Source of the DNA: Symsagittifera roscoffensis
Taxonomy: Eukaryota; Xenacoelomorpha; Acoela; Convolutidae
Length of the DNA: 64,000 nucleotides
Assembly: GCF_963678635.1 (NCBI RefSeq)
Contig: NC_087064.1
Span: 62,303,548 to 62,367,547 of the forward strand
Direction of reading: 5' to 3'
Part shown: positions 1 to 13,189 of the stretch, in pieces
Position numbering within the stretch: position 1 is the stretch's first letter
Layout of the letters: the number at the start of each line of letters is the position of its first letter
Notes under the pieces: model-generated
What the model was told of the DNA's origin: nothing
What the model saw: the letters and a program-made list of their open reading frames with translations, nothing else
Database searches by the model: none
Made by a program: the position numbers and the translations under genes

Positions 1-2599
1 GACAGCTGCAGATGTGGGAGAATCATTGCTGCTTTCACTGCGAGGTTAGATTTTGGTGTTTATTCAACTAGTGACACCAGCTGCAGCTGCAGGTTCAGTG
101 ATTCTATGAGTTGGAAACCGGGCATGTTTTTTCTCAGAAGTATGAAGCGCGGTTTACACTTAGCGAAATTTTTTTTACATGTCATTTTTTTAATTTCAAG
201 TTCTTGGTCGATAAATTTCTATCAGTGATAGGGTACTGTAACGATTGCTGGGGGCGATGGATTAGGTTATGTTGAGTTGGGCAGTACATTTCGTTCGGGT
301 GTTGCCTGTAATGTTTCTTCTTGAGTTATAAGGGGCTGTGCTTGGTGGTCTTTTGGTGGAGTTGAAAACTTTTGGAAATTTTTCGGGGTTGCAGTGTGTA
401 CAGGAGAACCCATTATAATAAAAAGTGCTGCTCCGCAGCCCGCTACATGAGACGTGGATGTATGCTTTGCAAGTGATACACCAAATTCCTCCTTTTCGGA
501 GGTGGCGTTTGCAAGTAGGGCAATGCGCTTGATAGGGCCATATTTTGGCAGCAAGGAGGTAAATTTATGTTGACTATATACAAGTTAGCTGAGCGAGCAA
601 TAAACTGGAAATGTTTTTTGCAAGAACGAAAAGTGAAGAAGATCTTTACAAAACATATTAGCACAGAAATTAACGTTTAGTTTGGGGAAAACAATTCGGA
701 TTCTTGAGTGATAAAAGGCAATTACCAGCCGAAGCAAAGCAATATTTGAAGCACCAAGTTTTCTCTTTATGAAGTCAATGTTTGCAGAGAGGATGGTAAT
801 GGGGATAGTAATCGGGTTAATCTTATGAACTTCAATAATTATGAAAAATCTGCAATCCTTAAAAAGTCTGAAACCATAGATGAATTACCATTAAAGCAGG
901 CTATTATCGTACCACAGTTAGGTTTCTGCGAGGGGTAGCGCGAGACAGTAGTGGCAAGGTCGGCTAGTTTTGCACCTCTGTATGAGTGAACCGTGGCTCC
1001 GACATCTTTGGGGCTGCAGTACTTGGTCCTCGAGGTTCCTATTTCGAGTTTCCTGCTCCACTTCGGCCTGTAATTTGGAACGGAGACTCACTGATCAGGG
1101 TACAAAAACGCAAAACAAGGGAAAGAATAGATTGTAAAATGGATTGTAAAGAAACTGGACTTCAAAACAAATAATGAAAAAGAAATAAAACCGACTATCA
1201 CCTGGTTTTTCACGGGTGGAAATTGCGGTGGAAATGTAGGGTAGAGAGGGAGTATCGCGGATTGACGAGTTTATCTCTGAAATACCGCTTCGGGTCTTCT
1301 TCTTACAACGGTACCATTGGCGTCACATCACCTGAAACTACTTCATAGGTTTATCACATTAATTAATACACTAAAAACATACTTGGATTTTATGCCTCAG
1401 CTTGTAAAACTACTCGTCACACCATAAAACTAATGATCATGTTATGCAGGGGAGGGGGTGGAAGGAAACAACGTCGCGGCTGATTGGCATGGAGACCACT
1501 GCGCAGTTTGATCAACACTATATTAATGTTCTGACCACAACGCCTAGAAGGGTTAAATGGAAAAATTTTTAGAAAGAAAAAGCAACCACGCCCAAAACTT
1601 TCAGCCGCCATTAACTGCTAAGCAAATCCCCTACTACGTTGCACACACACAGGAGAGCACCACTGATTAAACTAGGCCCATGCAACTCAATATTAATGCC
1701 GATCTTGATGTATGGACTCTCGTGTAACCATCTGGGGAGACACGATCTCACTAGCCTGGTGTGTCATTCGACCAGAAAGACCTGGAAACGCATGTCGACA
1801 AGGAATTTTTAGTTCAAGCAGTTTTGATGTACGATGTGTTAATTGTGTTGATTAACGGTCTTATTTACTACAATGAACGATTTGGGAAGGTTCAGTTGAG
1901 AATGACATGGTTTTTTTTTTAATTCATTCAAAATAAAGACACGCGATGATCTTGAAAATTCGCGAAAATTGAGAGCCGCGAAACTTAGACAGATGATTTT
2001 AGCTGATAGAAAACAGATGCACTACAGATATGAAAAACTATTGAAACTACAGCTATCAGTATTTGAAGAGAAGAAGCTCCGAGTTGTAAAAATTGTGCTG
2101 CTTAAATTGTTGCAGTGCAATTGCCGTGAATCAAGAGGGCTAACGAGAGAACTTGTCACCCTTTCCGATTGTGAAGAAGACGCTTCTTGACGCGGATTCA
2201 GGAAACCGGAGTGGTACTGGAGAGTAAAATTTAACTGATTTTAAAACAAATTTCAGCATCCCGGAATTCAATTTAAATTAATATCCGATTATTTGCAAAT
2301 AATGAGAATCTAGGAGTTAATGAAAATGGTCGACTCATCTCCGATTGATATGATGATTTCATCTACCAAAGAGTAAATCCAGAGACCCAGCGATGAGCCA
2401 AGTTAGTTTGAGCGGTAACCAAGTTAATTTGACCGGTTTGGCCGATAGCTTTTAGGTAGTAGCGATTTCGTTGACCCGATGTTACGAGAACCACACATTA
2501 AACTGGCTATGGTAGAGACGGTTAAACGGAAGTGAAGCTCTGTTTAGGCGCTCGCTAGTCGTCTTAGAACTTGGTTTTATTTTTCGTCCTTATGTACTT
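1..2599. other. Intergenic, no gene recognised
   Basis: No credible gene. Bases 890-1180 are GC-richer and give short open frames on both strands that I cannot assign. A dispersed repeat lies at 1378-1575 (separate entry). Other open frames are short and without recognisable domains. Confidence 0.4.
1378..1575 (+). repeat. Dispersed repeat, copy 1 (CTCGTCACACCATAAAA)
   Basis: Shares ACTTGGATT, 'ATGCCTCA', 'ACTCGTCACACCATAAAA', 'TTGGCATGGAGA', 'TTGATCA' and 'CCTA(G/A)AAGGG' in the same order and spacing with 3222-3420. The copies are diverged, so an old unclassified transposon. Confidence 0.55.
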
Positions 2600-2605
2600 T
2601 CGGGA

Positions 2606-2880
2606 AAAGTTTACATTGAGGGCTTCCAGAATAAAGCCCCGAAATGGATTACAGCTTGCTCACAAAACAATTACATCAACAAGTTACGATCTTTGAATGT
2701 ATTGCTGCTTCCAATGTGTTTTCAACTCACAGATCTTTTCTTCCTCTCTCAAGTCTGAAAAATATAAAAGATTAAATTCCAAATCTGTCGCGCTACCCAG
2801 AATCAAATCTGAGAACAAAAGACATTTTCAAACTCGCCAACGTAAGAACTGAGAAAGCACTAGAAGAATTTACCTTTCGA
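2606..2880 (+). pseudogene. Non-LTR retrotransposon pol relic (C-terminal region)
   Basis: One frame reads YIEGFQNKAPKWI..., then 'YINKLRSLNVLLLPMCFQLTDLFFL'-like order before a stop: the pattern 'FQ-[RK]-A-x-[RK]-W-I ... Y-x-x-[RK]-L-x-x-L-N-[VL]-L-P-L ... D-L-x-F-L' that follows the reverse transcriptase domain in CR1/Jockey-type LINEs. The matching reverse transcriptase is not upstream here, so this is an isolated, decayed fragment; the one at 3780-4415 begins later and is a separate piece. Confidence 0.6.
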
Positions 2881-3221
2881 GCTCGTCGAGACGCAAACCG
2901 GATCAACAAACAGACCGAGGGCAACAGCGAAGCGGGACTCAATAAGCGAACCATAGTAGGAATGTGGAAACATGTGGACGAACATTACTCATAGCATAAC
3001 TTATGCATATAGCAAATTGCGTGCTGATGCCAACGGTAAAAAAAACAACTGAAAAATTTTCTAAAGAAACAAAAAATGACCAACAACCAACTTCAGCTGA
3101 AAACTCACATCAACAACGGCAACAACAATAAATACCTGCAGAATGTAACAAAAAAACGTTTACTCACAATCCCCGATTGTAATTCAAAGTTGTCGGCGGA
3201 ATAATTAGTACATGACAAACA

Positions 3222-3420
3222 GACTTGGATTGCATGCCTCACTTTGTAATATCACTCGTCACACCATAAAAACAAGGCTCCTCAAGCGAAACGGGAAAGA
3301 ATCAACTTAGCGGTAAATTGGCATGGAGATTATTGAATTGTTTTGATCAGAACTAAATTACTGCTCTGATCAAATCACCTAAAAGGGCTGGGCGGAAATT
3401 ATTAGGGTTATTCGATTGAT
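3222..3420 (+). repeat. Dispersed repeat, copy 2 (CTCGTCACACCATAAAA)
   Basis: Second, same-orientation copy of the repeat at 1378-1575. No terminal inverted repeat or target duplication was identified. Confidence 0.55.
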
Positions 3421-3779
3421 AATTGCAGTTAATTGCATTATAACTGAGCTTTTGACCCAAAAACCAGGATATTCAATTTACCAATCACAAAAAAGCTTTC
3501 AGATAATTGCAATTTTATGTTAACTAGCGTGTCACACACCATCTCTGTTTCTAGCAGATTGATGAGAGTAGCTTTTGCTTATATGTAAGATATAAGAAAA
3601 AAAACCAAGGAAAATAATGCAGCCGTGAAACAGAAAGAGACCTTCAACAACGCTCTCTTTTTTTAAATCTAAATATTGAACGAAGAAATTGTGTTCAATT
3701 TCTTAAATCCACAATGAATAAATCGATTTGCCGCACCGCTAATAATCCTAAATTTAACTCACAACATCTTAGCAAAATA

Positions 3780-4415
3780 ACAAGTGGTCATTTTAAAATT
3801 ATTGAAGTCAAAGCAAAACTCGAAAATCTGGAAATTAATGAAGCTAAAGACCTTATAACTTTGGAAAACTTCCATTGAAAAAACTCAGGTGTTCTATCCA
3901 TAAATCTTTTTCAACACGATAGCTATTAATTGCATCTTTTCATCAACGTGGAAAATAAGTGAAATTGTCCCCGTTCCCAGCGCAGGAGACAAACAACCAG
4001 TTTTCAATTACAGCCCAATAACTCTTCTTACAGTAACGTCAATCTCTTCTGATATTTTTCAGAGTTTAATTGGCGAGATTGTAAATTTCAAAAAAATCTT
4101 GGCGCCCGACTTTTCCGTGTTTTAAGGTAGGGTAGAATAGAAAGTTGTTCAAGCTATAAGAGTGGCAAGAGATTTTCTATGATTTTGGATGTACCTCAGG
4201 GGTCGATTTTTGGACCCTTAATGGTCATATTCTTTGTAAATGGCCTACCGGAGTGCTCAATGTTGGCAAGCTTTGGCTATGTTGATGATTACAAGATAGT
4301 ATCGAATAACCCCGTAATAGTAAAAAGTAGACGCCAAAAGAATATGGAACTGGTGCACCAAAAGTTTTATGGAAATAAATCTTTTAGAATTTATAAAGAT
4401 TGGCATCAAATGTAG
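3780..4415 (+). pseudogene. Non-LTR retrotransposon reverse transcriptase relic
   Basis: Successive frames give the landmarks of a LINE reverse transcriptase: 'KAKLENLEINEAKDLITLENF' (weak), WKISEIVPVPSAGDK followed by 'FNYSPITLL' (3950-4030), then after a frameshift VPQGSIFGP, 'FVNGLPE' and FGYVDDYK (4190-4300), where YVDD is the catalytic motif. Stops and frameshifts separate the blocks, so it is dead. Confidence 0.8.
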
Positions 4416-4429
4416 TACAGTTAGGTAAA

Positions 4430-7400
4430 TAAGTATTTTTTTAACAAAATTGATTCAAACATTGCATCTGTAATAATATAAGATGCATTGTTTTAGTATT
4501 ATGGTATCAAAATGGTAAGAAAACTGAGTTTTTGATGCAGAAATCTTTATTTTTTTTAAAATGTTTTGACCATTTCTATCATTTTTGTGATGTATCCATA
4601 AATATAATATGTACAGTTTGAAAAAAAAATTGTATACCACTAGCTATTATTCAAAAAATTTTAAGAAATTTTCTACAAAAAATTACCTTTCTTTTACTTT
4701 TTCCTCAAAATTTGGAAACGCAATAAGATTTGATCAAATTGAGCACGCACAAGTGATATTTAGTGTACTGACTATCTAAATCAAAGCTCATATTAGCTGA
4801 ACCCATTCTGAAACCTTGCTGAAACGTAGCTCAAACCTCAAATTTTTCGAAAAAGTTGTGAAAATAGTCATAGTTTTCGGGAATAAACTAAGATTTATTC
4901 GGATGAGTCTCGTCACCTGTTTAAAATTTCCCATTTTACACCTTTCATAAAGGTGTTTAGCCTGCTTTTTGTTCCAGGTAAAGGAAAGTTTAGTTACAAA
5001 ATCAATTCATTTGATCAATCTCTTGTAAAAAACATGGTACCAGTAATTCAAGTTTCCTTGTTTCAGCTTGGTTAATTTGAAAAAGTATTGGATATTGTCT
5101 TTGCATGTTATGACCTAAAATTTGTTTTCATTAGAATTATAGTTTTTTGTGATGTGTTTTTCGGTAATTCCTGGTGAGTATAATAATGGTTTGAAAAAAT
5201 CTGGCAAAAAATTTTGTCTGGTTTGTCGTCATTATACCATTGGCATTCCTTTTCATCAGATCTATACCGTTGTTTATTGATTGTTGTAAAAAAAGAGAAC
5301 TGATTTCGATTATTTTCATTGATGCTTGGATTGTTTCGTATTGTATCTTTTCTTTAAAAATGAGTAGTTTTCAGAGTGATCTGTTTGAGTGTTCCTTTTA
5401 TCGTGAAAACTGACTTGTGCATTTAGGTTGTCTTTGGTATTAGGTGCTGTCGAGAGGTTGTGGTTATTTTGTTTGAACTGGGTTTGCTATAGGATATTTA
5501 AAATTATTGTTTGAGAAAACAAATCAAAATTTGGTATTCAAACTGATTTTGTTTTGGTTTTCCTGTTAAAAGAGCTTTTTTTAGTTATGGGTCTGCAATC
5601 CATAGATGGATATAATCATTAGGGGGTTGGCTTAGCTGTTGATTGTATTTTTGATTGTTGGAACGGCATAATTTTAGTATGTGGTGTACAAATGTAAGAT
5701 GTATCGATGAGATACTCTGCTGGGTTGTTTACAATTTTTTTCTTTCAAAGTGTGATGATGTCGGAAAATCTTGTTGATTAAGTGTTGTTATTCCGTTTAA
5801 AATTTCTCGTGTTTGTTTTAAGATTGAGTTTAAACGAGTGTTGTCTGCTCTGTTATGAGTTTTGTATTTTATTTAACGGCGTTGTATTGATTGCTAGTGA
5901 GCAAACTTCAAGAAATTAACAGTTTTTGAAACGATGAGCTAAAAACGTCGTTTGTCTTTATAATAAAAACATCACGATACCATTCAGGGTCTCAAACATT
6001 GAACCTGTATCAAAGTTTGGAATTATTTTTTTTCTTGATTGTGCTATAAGGTCTCTGTTGTGATGAAAAAAGTCGATTACAAACCATGCAAAGACTTTTA
6101 AGATATCGATTTTCACTATTGGTGATACTTCCAAGTAAGTAATTTTTTTCGCGAATGGCATCTACGAAGCGTGAAAAAAAATTGATATCTGTTCTTACTG
6201 CTGTATGTCGGGATGATTGTGTTGGTGATACAAAAAAGTTTCTTTGATGGAGATTTAATTATAAATTTTTGCAACGACATCATTCGTGAATGTCAAGTTT
6301 GCTCTTGTGAACTTTGATATTGTATTTTTCTAAATCATTCTATGAAAACCTGTTGAAAAATGTCTTTGTAAACCATTAATAAGGATTTGAATCAAATTTA
6401 ATTTTTAATTCTGGATACAAAATTTTGATAGTGAAATTTCAATATTGTTAGATTACGTTGGTATATAGTTGTCAAGCAGTTTTCTTCGTACTTTTACTTT
6501 TACTTCGGGAAGTTCTTACTCTTGGTAGATAAGGGTCAAGTATTTGTCCTTTTTCTCTGGAAGGTTTTTTCACATCGACTGCTGTTTTTTTAATATCAAC
6601 TTGGTCTGCGGTCGTGACAACAGTGTACTTGACCGAGTGATAGGTCACTATTGGAAGTATGACGAAGATGAGGATAGAATTTGGGGTATTTTTTTAATGC
6701 AGTTTATAAAATAATGACAAGAACTAACGCACAAAAATTTTCAAATTTTGTCAGCTTAATTTTTTTGCTTTGCGATGCAGATTTTGGTTTTCTTAGTCAA
6801 ATGCATTCAAATTGTTTGATTAGATTTAAGGAGACGTCGAAATAGTTTCAATTGTTTGTCATTTTAAACTGTTTTGTTTGATTTCTTCTGGAAAAAAAGT
6901 TGGTTTTAGGCCTGCTCGATACTGGTTGGTCCTACCAGATGAGCTTAGGCTTGAGCGCCCTTTTCATAGAGTAGTTTCTGATGAAGTTACAATGCCTCTT
7001 CGTCACGCTAATTGTGTTTGGCCAGATAAAATTATTTTTCCTAGTCTCAATAGATCTAGTTATATACTGGTTTAATTGCGAGGTTATAGGAAAGAAGAAA
7101 GCAAGTGGTTCCTATCTTATTATTCCATTCTCTGGCTGAAACTATGAATAGTTTCAGCTTTACATATTATCGTAAGATGTACTCATAGTTCATGACTGCT
7201 AAGGTATTAGTAATTTGACTGTGAGAAAAATCAAAGTATAAAATAAAAACTTGTTTTTAATTGGTTCCAATTGTTCCATCATCTGTTTCATATGGTGAAA
7301 TTTTTTTAAATTTTGAATGAGTTCTACTTGGAGTTCAAGGATTTAAATTAAGTTTTTACCAATCTATTTTTATAATACTTTCAGTTAAAAATCAGTCTAG

Positions 7401-7599
7401 GTTTTATTGTTTGTATTTTATGGTAAAATTAAATCCAAGTGCTCTAATTCACCTTTGAAAAAGTAATTAATGAATAATTCAAGGTGTTTAAAATAGAACT
7501 AAAATGAAAACAAGATTCGATTAAAATAGACACTGAGTTTAGTTTAAGAAGTGATAGAAAAAAACAGTGTAATAGTTTTTCTTGCATGGATAATTTGAA
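4430..7599. other. Intergenic, AT-rich, no gene recognised
   Basis: AT-rich sequence with many TTTG/TTGT-rich stretches. The open frames here (for example 5958-6161 on - and 6878-7075 on +) show no domain, compositional bias or splice context supporting coding. Confidence 0.4.
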
Positions 7600-8032
7600 T
7601 CAAGGATTGCTGGTTAGTGTGCAAGAGTGTTCCAACCAGTCTTAAAAAGTTTTAACAAAACTGTTTTTCCGATTTATGTCTTTTTTTTCAGCAGGATGTG
7701 ATAGAAAAATCTGAGCGCAAAGTAGAGTTCAGGCGTTTTTGTCAGTCATTGTGAGTTATGCAGATTAGAAAACAATTTTGAAGACAAATAACAACAAAAA
7801 CAAAAAAAAATAAAAAACAATCTTTTTAAATATTTTTTCAATTTTTTTCCCCAATATTTGAACAATTTTCAATTTTTTTGATATCAATTGAATCACGAAT
7901 GAAAAAATTTCAATATGAAATAGCACTCAACCCAGCGCGATGATTATTTGTGGTACCTGGTTTTGCGTGGAAAACAAAAAGAAAAAAACTAAACTAGAAT
8001 ACAAAGTTCCTCCCCTTTTTCAGTGGTCGGAT
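7600..8032 (+). repeat. GTTCCGACCA-family repeat (degenerate)
   Basis: Begins with a CAAGGATTGCTGGTTAGTGTGCAAG-like head leading into TGTTCCAACCAGTC and ends with CCCCTTTTTCAGTGGTCGGATC, matching head and tail of the copies at 18831 and 62132. Internal marks of the family (a GTGTGATAGAAAAATCTGA block, CCAGCGCGATGATTATTTGTGG) are present. Confidence 0.6.
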
Positions 8033-8221
8033 CAAAAATTAACTAGCTATTTTGTTGTTACATAATTTTTTTTCAACTTGTTACTAAAAACTTGATAACT
8101 AAATAAGGAGTGTTTTGCTTCGAAAATAAAACTTCACTCAGTACAAGACAAAGGTTGATTGATTGTGCTGACTTCGCTCGGGTAAAAACTCTAGGGTAAA
8201 ATTTTTATCTACCTCTTTTAG

Positions 8222-8476
8222 GAATTTTGGGACCTTTTGGACCAAGCTTTTAATAAACCTCCGAACGTCATATTTGAGAGGTACAAATTTTTAAATAGGA
8301 AACAAAGAGACAAGGAATATTTTGAACACTTCTGGTGAGCCTTGATGGACCTCGCTAGCACATGAAATATTAGTGAGTCAGACGAAGCAGAGTGGATTAG
8401 AGATGTAGTTATTTGTATTATGAGAAACAGTGAGACCCAATGGAAATTAATATCTGCAACTCTCAGTCTCTTATAA
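8222..8476 (+). pseudogene. Ty3/gypsy gag-like relic
   Basis: One frame, broken by two TGA codons, reads 'NVIFERYKFLNRKQRDKEYF', 'ALMDLAST' and 'SETQWKL', matching the conserved gag block of Ty3/gypsy elements of aquatic animals (F-x-x-R-x-Q-x-x-x-E-x-x-x-x-F-x-x-x-L-x-x-L-A). It sits directly upstream of an integrase in the same orientation, so it is the 5' part of the same element with protease, reverse transcriptase and RNase H missing. Confidence 0.65.
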
Positions 8477-8549
8477 GACTGATGGCGGAATATATTCTTG
8501 CCGGATTATATTTGGTGACCGCATTTTTATAGAGTGATCTGCCACCAAG

Positions 8550-9010
8550 ACAAGTCTTGCAGGCAGTGCTTGGAGGCCGGTAAGAATTTTTCAACTTTTA
8601 TTAGGATCGGAGCACACGAGCAAACTTTCGGACTTGTCATTTGCCAATGAAGAAATAAATCTCCTATGCATCGATGGTTTTACCAATTTTTTTCCGGCAA
8701 AAGTGTTTATTAAAACCTCTTCAAACTCAGTCAGTTCTTTCTTAAACGATTATTGCCATCTTTGCGACTTTCCAAGAAGAATAAGAATCGACCAGGGGTC
8801 ATGCTTTTTATCGCACTTTTTTAAAATCTTTCGGTAAAAACATCAATATCGAAAAAATTTACTGTACAGTAGAATATCATAGATCAAGCGGACTTATAGA
8901 AAGACGTTTACATACTGTAAAATCCAGTTTTCTTGCTATGTCGTCCAAATTACCCAAATTGACTTTAAAATCCTCAATCAAAAATATTATTTGGAATTTT
9001 CAGCCGTACC
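8550..9010 (+). pseudogene. Ty3/gypsy integrase relic
   Basis: A zinc-binding remnant (CRQCLEAGKNF) precedes the catalytic core: 'LLCIDGFTNFFPAKVF' with the first Asp, 'FPRRIRIDQGSCFLS' with the second Asp, and after a one-base shift at about 8835 'YCTVEYHRSSGLIERRLH' with the catalytic Glu, then 'VKSSFLAMSSKLPK' and 'IIWNFQ'. The DDE residues are visible but in two frames with later stops, so the copy cannot be active. Confidence 0.85.
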
Positions 9011-10060
9011 GCTAAACTAGGTGGAAAAACCCAATTTCCGCTGATTTTCATTTAAACCAAGGAAAAACGACCTTGTCAGATCCATGATGGGGAAGAGGAT
9101 AGACACGAAGACCCGGACAAAGAACTCTCATCCGACTCAGAAGCTAACCTCCCAATTGCTAATATCTCCTCAGGAAATCGTACGACCCCGATTCATGCTA
9201 CCCAAGGTAGTCATTCATTAAAAGCAAAACTGACTTCTGGAGGTAATCTTTTTAGAAAAAACACCAATCGACCTCTTACTTAAACCCAATCAACCCTTGA
9301 TTCTTCGAAACAATTGGTTACACTGGAAAATGACACATTTTAAGAACGTCGAATTAAGATATCAAAAATAATTCCTCTAAAAGTTCTTGTTAATTGGTAT
9401 CGATTGTGAAAACATGCTAAGTTCAGCTGGAAAAAGGAAAATTTGCCCACCCAAGAAGGCAATCCAGACTGACACTGTCAAGAAGACAACGAATTTAGGC
9501 ACCACGACGCTGTCGACTAAGCTCTGGTCGGAAATTGTGATCATTCCAGAACCGCCTCAGACATTCTCATGTTCCTCTTTTCCCTCTTCCTCCTCTTCAC
9601 CCTTCCTGGATCATCGGCAGCTGGTTCAGCAGTAAAACCAATCTTGCTGGAGAGTTCACCCAAAGAGACTCAGACGAGGCCTTGGTCCAGACCCAGACGA
9701 AACGTAACACCCCCACAATTTTACGGAGAGCGCAGATACGCCGAAACGTGGAGGAAAACGATGAATAGGTAGGTTTCGAGGCGAACACAGTGAAACTCCC
9801 AGCCTTTTCTTTTTGATCACCATCAGACTTCCTTACTCCTCTCCCGAAATCTCCTCAGAAATTGAACTTTATTGCCGAAACGAAACTTGCCTGGTCATCC
9901 AACAACTCAACTCCTGCGGGGGCTGCTCATTCTGTTTCGTTGAATTCACCCAATGGGAAGAACAGAGAAAAAGACGAGGACACTATGAGCGAAATCTCCT
10001 CGACAATTGACCAGGGCCTGAGACAGTCCTTAGATGACATTGAGGCCACATTCAACTAAA
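9011..10060 (+). pseudogene. Decayed 3' part of the Ty3/gypsy element
   Basis: GC-richer sequence continuous with the integrase relic, with several overlapping short frames. SPKETQTRPWSRPRRNVTPP near 9655-9715 has the Arg/Pro-rich look of a gypsy pol C-terminus. The tail (9862-10059) has a Ser/Asp-rich frame. No long terminal repeat was identified at either end. The boundaries are approximate. Confidence 0.45.
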
Positions 10061-13000
10061 ACTCCAGTAATTTAAATAAACTTCATTATTTAGTTATCAA
10101 CGCCGTACCTTTTTTTAGATTTTCTTTTCTCTTTCAATGCCTTATCTTCTTTTTTTTCTCTGTACATTTTAGGTGTACATTGGGTAGTGTAGATTTGTTT
10201 TCTTTCTTTTTAGGTCTAGTGTAAATTCCAAAAAATTCACCGGTTCGTACAAAATTGTACATATCAAACTGTAGATACATAATTCTTGTTCCAATCATTT
10301 CATTTTGTTTTGCGCAGTTTCTAAATTTTGTTCACTCTGATTTGAAGGCTGAAACGGTTGTTTATAGAATATAGTTTTAGTTGAGTTTAAATTTTCTGAT
10401 TAGGTAATGATCTGAGCTGCTCATTTTTTAAAATCTTACGACCTTTGGTATTGATTACATACTGCAAATTATGCTATGAAACGACCAACGGTCGATCATT
10501 CGACTGTTCGTTGTGCTTTTAAAACAGAATATACAATTGACCCATTATTTTTTTTATTCTTCTAATCCTGAGTTAGTGTATAAAGAATGTACATACCAGT
10601 TATACCAACAGAATAGTTTATTAACAACTAACTTATTTACTCTATAACTGACTTGGTTACATCCTCGTTAATTGTTGCAAAAATATCGGGAAGATTCTCA
10701 ATATCTTAAGTCGTCGTCAGCACTGATCCACGAAGACTATCTCTCATTTAGACAAAAACCATTTAATTCTTTTTTTTTGGTTCTACGGGCACAACCTTCA
10801 CAAATGTGTCTAATGACGCTACGAATGACTTGTTGTAAGCCTGGTAGTAATCCGCAAAATGACGCTCAACAGGTGGTGAGAACTGACAAAACGTGGTTGT
10901 AGAACTGACAGAACCATGGTAGAGAATTTTTTGGGCTTGGTAGAACTTGCTCATTGCTTGAAGTTTTGGAGGAGACTTAGCACTATCAAAAGCGACTTTT
11001 TGAAAAATTTGCTCTGAAATTTTTTATGATCATTTTAAAAGGACCAAAAAGTTTAGTTTACGTGAATTTTTTTTTGTTTTGCGCCAGTAACACTACCAGA
11101 ACAGTTAATTGCAAATACACCATTTTTGTCAACTAGGGTAATTAAACTAAAAAACTTGCATTGAAATGCTTTGGCATAGAAAACCACAAAAAGCCAATAT
11201 GTAAGATGTTACAAGAACGTGAGATTACAAGATAGCTCGTAAGCTCCTGTAAAAATCTTACAAGACCTTGCAAGATATCCCGCAACATCCAAGATCATAC
11301 AAGATATGCCATTTCTGCATGAATCTTTCATGATCTTGTAAGATTGGTCATCTTTGTCAACTAGGGTATTAAGACTAAGTAAACTGTTGTGTTGAATTGC
11401 GTTGGCTTAGAAAACCAACAAAAACCAAGTAAAAAACCATCAACATCAACTTAGAAAACCAATAAAAACCAAGTGAAAAACATTCAACATCAACTCCATT
11501 CCAAAAACATCAACTCCAGTAAGAAAAACGTTCAAAGAAAACAATCAACTCTTCTAAATGATCTTGTAGGAGATGACTATATATCACACGCTTAAAATCA
11601 GGCTTCAAAATCAAGGGTTTTGTTGTTGCAAATAAAATTCTGTGTTGATTTTTTTTGTAAATTTCGTAAGTGTATGAGATTCGCGTACCCTTGTAGCATC
11701 TCCATTAAGGAGAAAATTTGTTTCTCTACAATAAAACCACTTTTTTGACCTTAACTTCTTTCAAAGTTTTGCGTTGAAGGCACAGCGCTATATATGAAAA
11801 CATTTTCAAGCAAATGCATGTTTCACACCATATGACTAAATATAAATAAATTCATTTATATAACGCGCAGTAAATTGACTGCAACCAATTGGTTATCACA
11901 AATCAGTACAAATCGAGTTCTTTCTGGAGTTTGAGCTTATTTGTCGGAAGCTAAAATATTTGAAATCTATCGCAAAATTAAATACACATCAGTAAGGAAC
12001 TGACTGAAAAAAAATTAATTCAAACGACCTCCGCCTTACGGTCTGAAACGAACAGTTTTTTCATAATTTTGATTACGTATAGAACAATGTTATACTTAAT
12101 TGTGGCACCATATTAAAGCCGTTCCAGCCTTGACATTTATTAATAAAACGTTAAAAAGTTCGCTGTGGAGAGAAAAAATGGTCTGAAAGTTTTCTATTTT
12201 CATAATAGTTTAGACAAATATAGAGAGGCTGGCCTTGCACTACATTTTAAGTTTATTTTTTACAGTTTGCAAATTCTATCCAAATTAGAGCATGTTAAAA
12301 AAAAACTTAACGAAAAGTCAAAAAAAAAATCAGTAACAAAAATAATTCAGTTTGAAAACTAATGAAAAAAGTCATGGAATATAAAATTTTTTTTAGATTC
12401 CATGACGTTTTAACCCATTCCAAATTACCCTACTGCGTTTTAATATAAATTATCTTACCCTATGTTTCATTTTACGCTGAGCCATTTTACCCGATAGTTA
12501 AAGCAATTACAACTGAAACCAGCTCTTTGAAGAATCCGAAACGAAGTATATCCGAACAGATCAAATAGCCAAAAATTTGATCGAAAAAAAAGCCGCATGT
12601 GAATAAAACATCAAAGCAAGGTAAAATAAGGTACTAGGGCTGGGTGAGGGAGAAAAAAGTATTTTGGTTTTGACCTTTGTCGTCTCCCGAAAATCAGCTT
12701 TATAACATGCAAAAACCTCAAAAAGAGTGTGTTTTCAAGAAATTGATTTGAATTTTTGAAAATTTCTCCAAAAATGTCAAAATTTACACTCAAGAATGGC
12801 TCAATTGAATTAGAGATCATCAGCAAATTACAAGTGAATCTTCATTAATTTTATAATTAATTAACAATTGAAACCTGGTTACAGTGCTTGATGTTTTTCC
12901 GTTGAGCTCTCTTTTTTTTTTAAAGTAGAATTGATGTTTCCTCCCACGAACTTGAGTTAATAAACTTCTGATTTGCGGCGTCGAGTTTAACTTGGTCAAG

Positions 13001-13189
13001 GAATAATTATAGGGAAGGATGGCTACACTAAAAACAGAGTAGTAGCACCAAAATGCCGCTCTTCTTTAGCAATTTTTGCTCGGATCAAGTCAGAAGCTGC
13101 TTCCTTCGAATGATTCCATAAACTCAAAAAAAAGAGTGTTCGCGACTATTTCTTTTTATAGTTTCACTGTTGATGTTACTTCTTTGAAA
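10061..13189. other. Intergenic, no gene recognised
   Basis: AT-rich. Contains a pair of diverged direct repeats around 11120-11490 (separate entry). Short open frames at 10672, 10763, 12165 and 12611 show no domain. The stretch 12390-12490 repeats TACCCTA/TTACCC-type words that recur at 14270-14310. Confidence 0.4.
11123..11490 (+). repeat. Diverged direct repeat around TTTGTCAACTAGGGTA
   Basis: 'TTTTGTCAACTAGGGTA...TTGGCATAGAAAACCACAAAAAGCC' (from 11123) recurs from 11357 as 'TTTGTCAACTAGGGTA...TTGGCTTAGAAAACCAACAAAAACC'. 'TTAGAAAACCAA(C/T)AAAAACCAAGT' then repeats once more at about 11447. Between the copies lie several ACAAGATCTTACAAG-type words in both orientations, able to pair. Confidence 0.6.

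Noticed and set aside
890-1180. Possible retrotransposon ORF1 (SGNH hydrolase-like) remnant on - strand
   Set aside because: A reading such as HSYRGAKLADLATTV recalls that domain, but no catalytic Ser or Gly-Thr-Asn-Asp motif is visible.
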